64,000 bases of DNA from Flavobacterium crocinum (lineage in GTDB: Bacteria > Bacteroidota > Bacteroidia > Flavobacteriales > Flavobacteriaceae): positions 1,550,001 to 1,614,000 of the forward strand of contig NZ_CP029255.1 in assembly GCF_003122385.1 (NCBI RefSeq), in the 5' to 3' direction. The position numbers were made by a program, and so were the translations under genes. The notes beneath the pieces were generated by a model. That model did not search any database, was not told where the DNA came from, and saw only the letters and a list, made by a program, of their open reading frames with translations. Positions 38,478 to 47,173 of the stretch are shown piece by piece (position 1 is the stretch's first letter; each line of letters starts with the position of its first letter).

Positions 38478-40277
38478 ATGGAACAAGATTTAAATTTGGA
38501 ACAAATTCAAAATTTTAAAGGAAAGTATCCTAAGCAATTATGGTATTTGTTTTTTAGTGAAATGTGGGAGCGATTCTGCTTCTATGGAATGAGGGGGATG
38601 TTAGTCGTTTTTATGGTTAATCAATTGGCAATGAACGAAAGGGTTGCTAATTTGCAGTATGGTGCAACACAAGCCTTCGTTTATGCGTTTACATTTGTTG
38701 GGGGAATGTTTGCAGATAAAATTCTGGGTTATCGAAAATCACTTTTTTGGGGTGGTTTGTTAATGATAGTAGGGAGTGTAATTTTATCTATAGATCCTAA
38801 GAATTTTTTCTTTTTTGGAATTAGTTTTACTATTATCGGAACAGGATTTTTTAAGCCAAATATTTCAACAATGGTTGGTCAACTTTATAAGGAAGGTGAC
38901 CAAAGAGTTGATGCAGGTTTTTCATTGTTTTATGCTGGGGTTAATTTGGGTGCTCTGATTGGAGGTTATATCTGTATTGCGGTAGCAAATGGGACTTTAT
39001 GGACATCAGTAATTCCAGCTTCTTACAGATGGAATTATGCTTTTGGATTTGCTGCAGTTGTAATGATTATTAGTCTACTAACCTTTACGCAAACACAGAA
39101 AAGTATGGGTTCGATTGGTGTTTCACCATTGAGGCATTTAGAAAATTCTAAAAGACGTACATTGGAAATAGTTACTTATGTTAGTTCTTTAGTTATAATT
39201 CCTATCATCATGATGATGGTTTCTAATACTGATTATACAGATGTTTTCATGTTTCTTATAGGTCCTTTTGCTTTGATGTATTTATTTTATGAAATGTCTT
39301 CATTGAGTAATAACGATGAGTCTAATATGTTTTCATTTAATGGAAAAATTTCTAGGATTTATTACTTTTTATGTTTTAGTTGTATTGCTTTACCATTATT
39401 TTTTTTAAGACATTATTTTATTGGAAACATTGGTTTTGTGATTTTGACTTTACCACTATGCTGGTTACTTTTTAGTTTGGGAGCTAAAAGATGTAATGAT
39501 TTAGGAATAAGTAGATTTACTGTATTAATTCCTTTTATTAGTTTTTATTTCTTTTTTAAAAAAGGAATAGATCATGGTGAAAATAAAAATTTAAAAGCCT
39601 CTGAAATTAAAAAATTAATTGCAGCTCTCGTGTTTATTGTATTTTCTATCTTCTTTTGGGCTTTTTTTGAACAAAGTGGGGGATCATTAAGTTTGTTTGC
39701 ACTGAATAATTTGCAAAACAAAGTATTAGGGATTGAACTGGATCCAAATGGAGTTAATAATTCAGCTAATTCTCTTTTTGTAATTATTTTTGCTGCTTTA
39801 GTAGGATTGGTTTGGTTATGGATGGCTAAAAGAAAAATTGAGCCAAATACAGTTATTAAATTTGGACTTGCATTTCTGTTTCTGGCGGGTGGCTTTTGGA
39901 TATTTTATTATACCAAGTTTTTTGCAGATGAAAGCGGTAGAACTTCTTTAGGGTTATTTACTTTTGGATGGTTTATTATTACTTTTGGAGAACTTTGTTT
40001 GTCTCCTATAGGTATGTCAGCAATGACAAAACTTTCGCCACTAAAAACTCAAGCAGTAATAATGGGAATGTGGTTTTTAGCTAGTGCTTATGGGCAGTAT
40101 TTTGCAGGATTATTAGGTGCAAATATTGCAGAAGCTTCTGAACATGCGTCGAATATTGAAAAATTAATTGTTTACGCAGATGGTTATAAGCAATTAGCAA
40201 TTTATGCTTTGATCGCAGGAATTATTTTAATTCTAATTTCTCCACTGATTAAAAAATTGATGCAAGAAGTTAAATAA
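38478..40277 (+). CDS. POT/PTR-family peptide transporter 2 with a DUF805-like insertion
   Basis: 599 residues from ATG 38478; an upstream in-frame start at 38433 would lie inside the terminator. POT motifs are FFSEMWERFCFYGMRG, ADKILGYRKSLFWGG, FFKPNISTMVGQLY, FWAFFEQSGGSLSLFA and GELCLSPIGMSAMTKLSP. Between the extra helix pair after the N-terminal half and the C-terminal half sits a segment (about 284-372) that looks like a DUF805 domain: FSFNGKISRIYYF, several helices, then GAKRCNDLGISRFTVLIPFI and FKKGIDHGENKN. That insertion is unusual for the family. Function: peptide import, with an unknown added role. Confidence 0.92.
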   Translation: MEQDLNLEQIQNFKGKYPKQLWYLFFSEMWERFCFYGMRGMLVVFMVNQLAMNERVANLQYGATQAFVYAFTFVGGMFADKILGYRKSLFWGGLLMIVGSVILSIDPKNFFFFGISFTIIGTGFFKPNISTMVGQLYKEGDQRVDAGFSLFYAGVNLGALIGGYICIAVANGTLWTSVIPASYRWNYAFGFAAVVMIISLLTFTQTQKSMGSIGVSPLRHLENSKRRTLEIVTYVSSLVIIPIIMMMVSNTDYTDVFMFLIGPFALMYLFYEMSSLSNNDESNMFSFNGKISRIYYFLCFSCIALPLFFLRHYFIGNIGFVILTLPLCWLLFSLGAKRCNDLGISRFTVLIPFISFYFFFKKGIDHGENKNLKASEIKKLIAALVFIVFSIFFWAFFEQSGGSLSLFALNNLQNKVLGIELDPNGVNNSANSLFVIIFAALVGLVWLWMAKRKIEPNTVIKFGLAFLFLAGGFWIFYYTKFFADESGRTSLGLFTFGWFIITFGELCLSPIGMSAMTKLSPLKTQAVIMGMWFLASAYGQYFAGLLGANIAEASEHASNIEKLIVYADGYKQLAIYALIAGIILILISPLIKKLMQEVK

Positions 40278-40324
40278 TGATATCGTAATCAGTTTTTGTA
40301 TAAATTTGTGAAAATTTCCCCATC

Positions 40325-40792
40325 ATGAAAAAAATACTACTTATTACTTTGTTTTTAATCGGTGCAGTCAATGTTAAAGCGCAGGAATTAAAATGGTACA
40401 CAGATGTTAGAGAAGCGATTACAGTAAGTAATAAAGAACAAAAACCGATGTTGATGTTTTTTACAGGAAGTGATTGGTGTGGTTGGTGTATTCGTTTACA
40501 GAATGAAGTCTTAAAGACAGAAGAATTTAAAAAATGGGCATCTGGTAATGTAGTTTTGGTAGAGTTGGATTATCCAAGAGCTGTACCTCAAACTCCGGAG
40601 CTCAAAAACCAGAATAATGAATTGCAGCAAGCTTTTGGAATTCAGGGTTTTCCAACTATTTTCTTTACAAGTGCTGAATCTAAAGACGGAAAAGTAAATT
40701 TTAAAGGTTTGGGTAAAACAGGTTATGTTGCTGGCGGACCCTCTGCCTGGTTAACAGTAGCAGAAGGAATTGTACATCCTAAAAAATCATAA
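40325..40792 (+). CDS. Secreted thioredoxin-fold protein with CGWC active site
   Basis: 155 residues with signal peptide (LIGAVNVKAQ). The active site is DWCGWCIRLQNE (Cys52 and Cys55) and the cis-proline loop is IQGFPTIFF. It resembles thioredoxin-7 / DsbD-gamma-like periplasmic proteins (YTDVREAITVSNKEQKPMLMFFTG), which act in thiol exchange. It is the first of three tandem paralogues and the only one with the redox cysteines. Followed by a strong terminator. Confidence 0.9.
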   Translation: MKKILLITLFLIGAVNVKAQELKWYTDVREAITVSNKEQKPMLMFFTGSDWCGWCIRLQNEVLKTEEFKKWASGNVVLVELDYPRAVPQTPELKNQNNELQQAFGIQGFPTIFFTSAESKDGKVNFKGLGKTGYVAGGPSAWLTVAEGIVHPKKS

Positions 40793-40814
40793 GTAAAAGA
40801 ATTAAAATAAATAC

Positions 40815-40847
40815 AAAAAGGCCTCCACACATGTGGAGGCCTTTTTT
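40815..40847 (+). terminator. Terminator after the CGWC thioredoxin-like gene
   Basis: AAAAAGGCCTCCACA / TGTGGAGGCCTTTTT forms a perfect GC-rich stem with a very short loop and ends in T residues, 23 bases after the stop codon. Confidence 0.88.
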
Positions 40848-41008
40848 GTTTAGTAGGAAAAAGTTTTCAATGATTACAGGTGTTTTTACGTATTTTATAT
40901 TTTATTGCAAATAAAAAAACACATAATGTATTTTTATAGCCAATAAAAATTGGAAAATTAAAATATAATGTTAATTTCGTCATGCTAATCTAACCAAAAC
41001 CAATTAAT

Positions 41009-41461
41009 ATGACTAAAAAACTACTTATCCTACTGTTTTTTTTAGGTTCATTTATGATGCAAGCGCAAAGCTTAGCCTGGCGAACTAATATGACAGATGC
41101 CATCGCTATAAGTAATGACCAGAAAAAACCAATGTTGATTTTATTCACTGCCTCAGGTGTACCAGAGAATCTTCAAAACGAAATTTTTAAAACCCCGGAT
41201 TTTGCCGTTTGGTCACGTGATAACGTGGTTCTGGTAAAATTGGATTTATCAGACATGAATGCATCTGATAGTGATCGCGAACAAAACGTGAAATTAAAGA
41301 ATGCATTTGGAGTCCAGGATCTTCCGGAAGTTTGTTTTGCAATGGCATCAGTCAGAAAAAACAAAACTACATTCAGTGCTTTAGGTAAAATTGCCTATAA
41401 ACCTGGTGGAGCAAAAGCCTGGATTGCAGAGTCAAATTCTATTTTGCATCCGGTGGAATAA
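41009..41461 (+). CDS. Secreted thioredoxin-fold paralogue lacking the CXXC motif
   Basis: 150 residues with signal peptide (FLGSFMMQAQ). It aligns along its length with the gene at 40325 (ITVSNKEQKPMLMFFTG versus IAISNDQKKPMLILFTA), but the WCGWC loop is replaced by a shorter GVPENLQNE with no cysteine. The cis-proline is kept (QDLPEVCF), now with a Cys two residues later. So it cannot do classical dithiol exchange; it may bind substrates or use the single Cys. The leader has AACCAAAACCAATTAAT, like that of the third paralogue. Confidence 0.85.
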   Translation: MTKKLLILLFFLGSFMMQAQSLAWRTNMTDAIAISNDQKKPMLILFTASGVPENLQNEIFKTPDFAVWSRDNVVLVKLDLSDMNASDSDREQNVKLKNAFGVQDLPEVCFAMASVRKNKTTFSALGKIAYKPGGAKAWIAESNSILHPVE

Positions 41462-41497
41462 GAAGAGTACATTCAACTTTTATTTTAATTTTTTTTT

Positions 41498-41531
41498 AAT
41501 CCCTTTTTGTTTTACAGAAAGGGATTTTTTT
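41498..41531 (+). terminator. Terminator after the second thioredoxin paralogue
   Basis: AATCCCTTT / AAAGGGATT (41498-41506, 41518-41526) with an 11-base loop and a T-tract. The rest of the gap up to 41720 is AT-rich leader with no coding sign. Confidence 0.7.
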
Positions 41532-41720
41532 ATGATCAAAATTTCAACCGAGAATTTGATTATTTTAACTAGTGTTTTTTTTACATTTATTAAAAAAACA
41601 TCCAATTATTATTAATTTGATTTTAATGCTGTTTGGAGGTTTATTAATTCGTTAAATAATTCGTTTGGTTCGGTTTTTATACTATTTTAGTTTTTATTAA
41701 CATAACCAAAACCAAATTTT

Positions 41721-42170
41721 ATGCCTCAAAAATTACTTATCCTACTACTGTTTTTTAGTTCATTCTTTGTCAGTGCACAAACTATAACCTGGAGAACTGA
41801 TATTAATGATGCGGTTGCCGTAAGTGCAGAAAAAAGAAAGCCGCTGTTGATTTTTTTTACTGGACAGGGTGTAAATCCTCAGCTTCAGAACGAAATTTTT
41901 TCCACTCGCGAATTTGAAGAATGGTCTCGCAAGAATGTTATTCTGGTTAAATTAGATCTTTCGGATCTTTCGATTCCTGATCAAACTAAAGAGCAGAATT
42001 TAAGATTAAAAAATGCTTTTGGGATTGAAGAAATTCCTCAGGTTTGTTTTTCAGAAGTTTCTGTTCGAAAAGGCAAAACGAATTTTAATAAACTGGGACT
42101 CATTTCTTATGTTTCGTCCGGTGTTAAAGGATGGATTTCAGAATCTAATTTAATTCTAAATCCGGAATAG
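41721..42170 (+). CDS. Secreted thioredoxin-fold paralogue lacking CXXC (third copy)
   Basis: 149 residues with signal peptide (LFFSSFFVSAQ), closely similar to the gene at 41009 (WSRKNVILVKLDLSDLSIPD versus WSRDNVVLVKLDLSDMNASD). The redox loop is again missing (GQGVNPQLQNE) and the cis-proline loop is EEIPQVCF with the same conserved Cys. It shares the leader motif ATAACCAAAACCAA with the second copy, pointing to duplication of gene plus upstream region. It ends 4 bases before the stop of the convergent comEC gene. Confidence 0.85.
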   Translation: MPQKLLILLLFFSSFFVSAQTITWRTDINDAVAVSAEKRKPLLIFFTGQGVNPQLQNEIFSTREFEEWSRKNVILVKLDLSDLSIPDQTKEQNLRLKNAFGIEEIPQVCFSEVSVRKGKTNFNKLGLISYVSSGVKGWISESNLILNPE

Positions 42171-42174
42171 AAAA

Positions 42175-44199
42175 TTACAATTTATAGTATCCCTTTTCTT
42201 TTGTAGAATGAAAAGGGATATTTTTTTTGATACAACTGTTTTTCCAAAATTTTTGAATGGAATTGGTATCTGAGCCATCTGCAATGATTAGTTTTGGATG
42301 AATGTGTAGTAGCAATCTGTCCAGATTTATTTTAGTCGTTTGGGTAAGAATCAAAATGTCTGGTTTTGACTTAACAGGATAAATATTGGTACTGTCAATT
42401 ATTAGAATTTTTTTGTCTTTAAAATAAAGTACATTCTTAATGTCTTTAACCTTATTTAGAGAAACTGAATTTCCAATGAGATAAGAATTTATATTTCTGT
42501 TTTCTTTTGAAAACTTATTTCTTGTGTATAAAGTGATTTTTTTTCCGGTTCGCTCAGAAATGAGTGTGTTGTTTTTTTCGTTGTAAACAATTAATTCTTT
42601 TTCACTTTCTATTTGGATTTTAGTTAGAATAAAGGAAAGCTGTACTAAAATTATCGAGCTAAATACCAATGCCAGTTTGCGAAAGTCCGGTTTTTTAATC
42701 CATACAATCGAAGAAATTATAAGAAGATAAAAGGTAAACAAATAATAGGAATTAAAACTAATATCACGAATTACAAATGATTCAATTGAAGCTACAGCAT
42801 GTATCATTAAGTTCAAAAGATAAATACTCTTTTCGAAAATTATAGTAATAAATAATGGCGGACTGGTAAATATCGCAATTATCATGACAATAATTCCTGC
42901 AATCATAATAAAGGATAAAACAGGAAGTATTATGATGTTGGTAACGAAGAACAATCCCGGAAATTGATGAAAATAATACAAGCATAAAGGAAGTGTACCT
43001 ATTTGAGCAGCAAACGAAACGGTTAAAGATTCCCAGATATAAACGGTTAATTTGTTTTTTGGTTTGTAGATATTTTTAAAAAGAGGCTGAAGCCATAAGA
43101 TAAAAAACAGTGCTAAATAGCTTAATTGGAAACCCACATCAAATAAAAAATAAGGTTCGAAAAGCAATATAAGCAGAATTGAAACTAATAAAGTATGGTA
43201 GATATTACCGTTTCTGCGCAAATGATTTCCTATTGCAAGAAAAGAAAACATAACAACTGATCTTAAGACGGAAGGAGAAAGTCCTGAAATAATCGCAAAT
43301 CCGGCAAGAGCAATAAGAATGGATATAAGTTTAAAAAAAGAGCCTTTCTTTGTGTTTGGAATTGGTTTTAAAACGAAAGTAATAAAAAGCATTATAAAAC
43401 CGACATGCAGACCGGAAACAGACAGAATATGGGTGGCTCCCGAATATTGATAGTCCTGAATAATATCCTGCGAAATATCTTGTTGTTGTCCTAAAATTAA
43501 AGCAAGGGCAACATTCATTTCTGATTTACTGAATTTTGATTTTTCGAGATTCGAAATTATTCTCGAATGCAATTTGGCACAATAATACCAAATGTCTTTT
43601 TTAATAGTTTGGTTGATCAAAAGTTCACTTTTCTGGCAATAGATTTGTGCGAAAATCTGTTTATTGGCCAAATAACGGCTGTAATCAAACTGATTCGGAT
43701 TTTTGTTTGATTTGTTATGTTGTAAAATGGTTTGGATTTTAATTCGATTTCCAATTGTAAGTGGATTTTTGCTACTGTCTTTTTGAACATTGACAATTAT
43801 TTTTCCTTTGAAATTCTGATTCGAAATGCTTTCGATGTGAGCCATATAGCGATCGCTATAATCATTGCTTTTTAATTTTTCGCGTAGCAATAAAACTACA
43901 GTTTGGGGTTTTTCAAATGCCTCCTTACAATTCGAATAATTATTTTTTTGTAGATTTTCTGTATGACTTAAAAGTGTGAAAACGCCAAGAATGAAAGATA
44001 GTGCATAAACAGAAAAACAAAAGGGAAAATACTTTTTGGAACTTTTTAAAGTCAGGATATAACTCGTGCAAAATAGCGCGAAGAATATGCAAAGTGCATA
44101 AGTTGTCAATGAAACGTCAAATTGCAGGTAGTAAGCAGTAATAACGCCAAATATAAATGCAGTTGTAATTTTAACTAACGGAAAATCTAATACTTTCAT
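42175..44199 (-). CDS. comEC: ComEC/Rec2-family membrane channel with degenerate C-terminal domain
   Basis: 674 residues: N-terminal helices and an OB-like DUF4131 region (about 25-190), then the ComEC channel domain (about 215-500) with the hallmark GATHILSVSGLHVGFIM and LRSVVMFSFLAIG. It would translocate single-stranded DNA through the inner membrane in natural transformation. The C-terminal part (about 535-674) sits where a metallo-beta-lactamase domain is expected, but no HxHxDH metal motif is visible (only ILILTQTTKINLD and LLLHIHPKLIIADGSD), so nuclease activity is doubtful. Downstream of the NlpC/P60 gene. Confidence 0.9.
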   Translation of the reverse strand: MKVLDFPLVKITTAFIFGVITAYYLQFDVSLTTYALCIFFALFCTSYILTLKSSKKYFPFCFSVYALSFILGVFTLLSHTENLQKNNYSNCKEAFEKPQTVVLLLREKLKSNDYSDRYMAHIESISNQNFKGKIIVNVQKDSSKNPLTIGNRIKIQTILQHNKSNKNPNQFDYSRYLANKQIFAQIYCQKSELLINQTIKKDIWYYCAKLHSRIISNLEKSKFSKSEMNVALALILGQQQDISQDIIQDYQYSGATHILSVSGLHVGFIMLFITFVLKPIPNTKKGSFFKLISILIALAGFAIISGLSPSVLRSVVMFSFLAIGNHLRRNGNIYHTLLVSILLILLFEPYFLFDVGFQLSYLALFFILWLQPLFKNIYKPKNKLTVYIWESLTVSFAAQIGTLPLCLYYFHQFPGLFFVTNIIILPVLSFIMIAGIIVMIIAIFTSPPLFITIIFEKSIYLLNLMIHAVASIESFVIRDISFNSYYLFTFYLLIISSIVWIKKPDFRKLALVFSSIILVQLSFILTKIQIESEKELIVYNEKNNTLISERTGKKITLYTRNKFSKENRNINSYLIGNSVSLNKVKDIKNVLYFKDKKILIIDSTNIYPVKSKPDILILTQTTKINLDRLLLHIHPKLIIADGSDTNSIQKFWKNSCIKKNIPFHSTKEKGYYKL

Positions 44200-44252
44200 G
44201 GTCTAAAAGTATTAAATATTTGTAAGAAAAATAATTAATTTTAAGAAATTGT

Positions 44253-44738
44253 TTAATTCAGAATTCTATTGACCTGTTCAAAAGCATTCTTATAATATGG
44301 TTCTTTGGTTGAAGAAATAATTACACCTTTTGAAGTGGAAGAATGGACAAATTTTACCTCATCAGAATTCACTTCGGTGATTAGGCCAACGTGATTAATT
44401 TGCCTGCTTTTATTGGTTTTAAAGAAAATTAAATCTCCTTTTCTGGCATCATTTAACGGAATTACTTTTCCAATTTTTGCCTGTTCGTAAGAAGCTCTTG
44501 GTAATGATATATTTTCACTCTGAAAAGTGGTGTAAACTAAACCAGAGCAGTCGAAACCGCTTTTTGTGGTTCCTCCGGCTTTGTAGCGAACGCCGATATT
44601 GTCTGTTGCTTTTTCAATTAAATTATTGACAAGATTTCTGTTTTCTTTTTTTGTTTCGTTTTTACTTACGGCATTTGAGGTCGATTTACAGGAAGTAAAA
44701 ACAACAGTCAAAAGCAGAAAAAGGAGTACTCTTTTCAA
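44253..44738 (-). CDS. NlpC/P60 (C40) peptidoglycan endopeptidase lipoprotein
   Basis: 161 residues with lipoprotein signal (LLTVVFTSC). Start is TTG at 44738; no ATG is available before the signal peptide. The catalytic Cys lies in GFDCSGLVY, the His in RQINHVGLITEV and the third polar residue in VKFVHSSTSKGV; RYKAGGTTKSG and KGDLIFFK are typical. It cleaves peptide stems of peptidoglycan at the outer-membrane inner face. Follows lpxB by 10 bases in the surE-lpxB operon. Confidence 0.92.
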   Translation of the reverse strand: MKRVLLFLLLTVVFTSCKSTSNAVSKNETKKENRNLVNNLIEKATDNIGVRYKAGGTTKSGFDCSGLVYTTFQSENISLPRASYEQAKIGKVIPLNDARKGDLIFFKTNKSRQINHVGLITEVNSDEVKFVHSSTSKGVIISSTKEPYYKNAFEQVNRILN

Positions 44739-44748
44739 AATAGATTAT

Positions 44749-45867
44749 TTAGGCATTTTTTAAATCGGCAACTATAAGTTTTGCAGTGTTTTTGCTTGCA
44801 CCAACTCCACCAAGTTTTTGTTCTAATATATCGTAATTTTGTAGCACTTTATTGCGATGACCAGGCTCTAATAATTTTTGAAGTTCTTCTTTGATTCGTT
44901 TTTTATTGCAATCTCCCTGAATTAATTCAGTTACCACTTCCTGATCCATGATTAAATTTACCAGAGAAATGTATTTTAAAGTAATAATACGTTTCGCAAT
45001 TTGATATGAAACTTCGCTTCCTTTATAACATACTACTTCAGGAACTTTGAAAAGAGCCGTTTCCAGAGTAGCGGTTCCGGAAGTTACTAAAGCGGCTGTT
45101 GAGGAACGTAGCAAGTCGTAAGTTTTATTGGAAACAAATGCAATATTTTTATTTTTTAAGAATTGCTGATAGAACTCGTATTCCTGACTCGGCGCGCCGG
45201 CAATTACAAATTCGTAATCCTGAAAATCATCCACAACACTCAACATTACGCTAAGCATTTTAGTAATTTCCTGTTTACGGCTTCCAGGTAAAACGGCAAT
45301 AATTGGTTTTTCTCCTAAATTATTTTCTTTTCTGAATAAAGCTTCATTAAAAGCAGGCTGATTCTGAATAGCATCAATTAAAGGATGTCCAACAAAATCT
45401 ACCGGATAATGATGTTTGTCTTCGTAGAAACTCTTTTCAAAAGGAAGGATAACATACATTTTATCAACATCCTGTTTGATGGCCTTAATGCGATTTTCTT
45501 TCCAGGCCCAGATCTGCGGAGAAATATAATAATGCGTTTTATAACCTAATTCTTTAGCCCATTTAGCAATTCGCATATTAAAACCAGGATAATCAATAAA
45601 AATAATGACATCGGGCTGAAACTCCGTAATGTCTTTTTTGCAGATTTTAATATTGTTTAAAATGGTTTTTAAATTGAAAACAACTTCAATAAAACCCATA
45701 AAAGCCAAATCGCGGTAATGTTTTACGAGAGTTCCGCCTGCTTTTTGCATTAAATCGCCTCCCCAGAATCGAATTTCGGCTTGAGGATCTTCGACATATA
45801 ATGCTTTCATTAAGTTAGAACCGTGTAAATCTCCAGAGGCTTCACCTGCAATTATGTAATATTTCAT
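44749..45867 (-). CDS. lpxB: Lipid-A-disaccharide synthase
   Basis: 372 residues, family length. Motifs: MKYYIIAGEASGDLHGSNLM at the start, GGDLMQKAGG, IDYPGFNMRIAKWAKE, YYISPQIWAWKENR, LPFEKSFY, VDFVGHPLID, VLPGSRKQEI and TSGTATLETAL. It condenses UDP-2,3-diacylglucosamine with lipid X to make the lipid A disaccharide, a peripheral inner-membrane step. Consistent with the lptC gene elsewhere in the window. In operon with surE and a small membrane gene. Confidence 0.97.
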   Translation of the reverse strand: MKYYIIAGEASGDLHGSNLMKALYVEDPQAEIRFWGGDLMQKAGGTLVKHYRDLAFMGFIEVVFNLKTILNNIKICKKDITEFQPDVIIFIDYPGFNMRIAKWAKELGYKTHYYISPQIWAWKENRIKAIKQDVDKMYVILPFEKSFYEDKHHYPVDFVGHPLIDAIQNQPAFNEALFRKENNLGEKPIIAVLPGSRKQEITKMLSVMLSVVDDFQDYEFVIAGAPSQEYEFYQQFLKNKNIAFVSNKTYDLLRSSTAALVTSGTATLETALFKVPEVVCYKGSEVSYQIAKRIITLKYISLVNLIMDQEVVTELIQGDCNKKRIKEELQKLLEPGHRNKVLQNYDILEQKLGGVGASKNTAKLIVADLKNA

Positions 45868-45918
45868 GTTGGTTTTTTTGAAAATAGTGCTAAAATTTTA
45901 ACTCAGCAAAGATAAGGT

Positions 45919-46188
45919 TTATAAAACTAATGTAGAAATGGCCAGTACAATCACTGCTAAAATTACGCCCCGTGCCATTATTTCTTTATTTCTTTTTAAA
46001 AGAATACCAAAAACAGCAAGGTCTAAAAGTGTGCCTATAGTGATAATTTTCCCAAGATATCCTTGTTCTCTAATAATGTGGAGACCAGATGAAATATCAA
46101 AATTTGTAAAAAAAGCAATGAATAAATAGCTGCCCAAAAGAGCAGTGAAAATTCCGATTAGAAAACCAATTAGTAATTCTTTAGTCAT
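45919..46188 (-). CDS. Small membrane protein of the surE-lpxB operon, function unknown
   Basis: 89 residues with three hydrophobic segments (about 5-28, 47-64, 70-89). It overlaps surE by 8 bases and precedes lpxB by 51 bases, so it is co-translated with them. The sequence GFLIGIFTALLGSYLFI and GTLLDLAVFGILLKRNKEIMARG carries no catalytic motif. Conserved at this place in related bacteria to my recollection, not checked. Confidence 0.7.
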   Translation of the reverse strand: MTKELLIGFLIGIFTALLGSYLFIAFFTNFDISSGLHIIREQGYLGKIITIGTLLDLAVFGILLKRNKEIMARGVILAVIVLAISTLVL

Positions 46189-46960
46189 TTAATTTCCAGG
46201 TGTTAAGTTGTTGAATAGAGTGATGGGCAGTAAGATCAAATTGTACAGGAACGACAGAAACATAGCCATTTGCCAGTGCCCATTCATCAGTATCTTCGCC
46301 TTGATCTTCATTGACAAATTTTCCGGCAAGCCAGTAATAATCTTTCCCGAAAGGGGTTTGTCTTTTATCGAATTTTTGTGCGTAATAAGCTTTCGCCTGA
46401 CGACAAACTTTAATGCCTTTAATTTCAGATTCCTTCAGTTTTGGGAAGTTTACGTTTAAAACAACTCCTGGAGGTAATTTGTTTTCGAGAGTTTCTAAAG
46501 TTATTTTTTTTACAAAGGATTTTACAGGTTCAAAATCGGCATTCCAGTCAAAGTCTAAAAGCGAAAAACCAATAGCCTGAATACCTTCTATTCCAGCTTC
46601 AACAGCAGCACTCATAGTTCCGGAATAAATCACATTAATAGAAGAATTCGATCCATGGTTAATACCGGAAACACATAAATCAGGTTTGCGTTTCAGGATT
46701 TCGTTTACTGCTAGTTTTACGCAATCTACAGGTGTTCCGGAGCAACTGTATTCTGCAATTGCATCATCGTCTTTTGAGATTTTATCAATAAATAAAGTAT
46801 TATTCACTGTAATGGCATGTCCCATAGCACTTTGCGGTTTATCCGGAGCCACGACAATTACGTCTCCGATTGTTTCCATAACGCTGATAAGCGCTCGTAT
46901 TCCAGGTGCCAAAATACCGTCGTCGTTTGTTACCAATATTAATGGTTTTTGGATTTTCAT
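46181..46960 (-). CDS. surE: 5'/3'-nucleotidase SurE
   Basis: 259 residues. The metal site is complete: LVTNDDGILAPGI (Asp-Asp), APDKPQSAMGHAIT (Ser), VSGINHGSNSS (Asn) and the following SGTMSAAVEAG. YSCSGTPVDCVKLAVN is also typical. It hydrolyses nucleoside monophosphates and some polyphosphates, a stationary-phase housekeeping function. First gene of the surE-lpxB-comEC run and divergent from prc. Confidence 0.96.
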   Translation of the reverse strand: MKIQKPLILVTNDDGILAPGIRALISVMETIGDVIVVAPDKPQSAMGHAITVNNTLFIDKISKDDDAIAEYSCSGTPVDCVKLAVNEILKRKPDLCVSGINHGSNSSINVIYSGTMSAAVEAGIEGIQAIGFSLLDFDWNADFEPVKSFVKKITLETLENKLPPGVVLNVNFPKLKESEIKGIKVCRQAKAYYAQKFDKRQTPFGKDYYWLAGKFVNEDQGEDTDEWALANGYVSVVPVQFDLTAHHSIQQLNTWKLND

Positions 46961-47079
46961 TTTGTGGATTTTATGTGTAATTTTAACAATTGTAAGATTT
47001 TAAAAACAAATTTAGTGGCGTATTTGCTCAGATAAGTCACAAATATTACAAAATTTGTCAACTAAGGTAAAGAACTTTT

Positions 47080-47107
47080 TTGCGAATTAAACATTTTTAT
47101 ATCTTTA
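47080..47107 (+). promoter_or_regulatory. Candidate promoter of prc
   Basis: TTG at 47080-47082, a 17-base spacer and TATCTTTA at 47100-47107, seven of eight matches to TAnnTTTG. It leaves a leader of about 60 bases. Confidence 0.45.
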
Positions 47108-47173
47108 ACAAAAAATTATCGTGACGTTAGCTCTCGTGGCATAGTTTTTAACGTAACTTAGATAAAAAAATTG

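Noticed and set aside
40860..41008. Possible riboswitch or small RNA before the second thioredoxin gene
   Set aside because: AT-rich leader without recognisable aptamer structure; only a shared AACCAAAACC motif.
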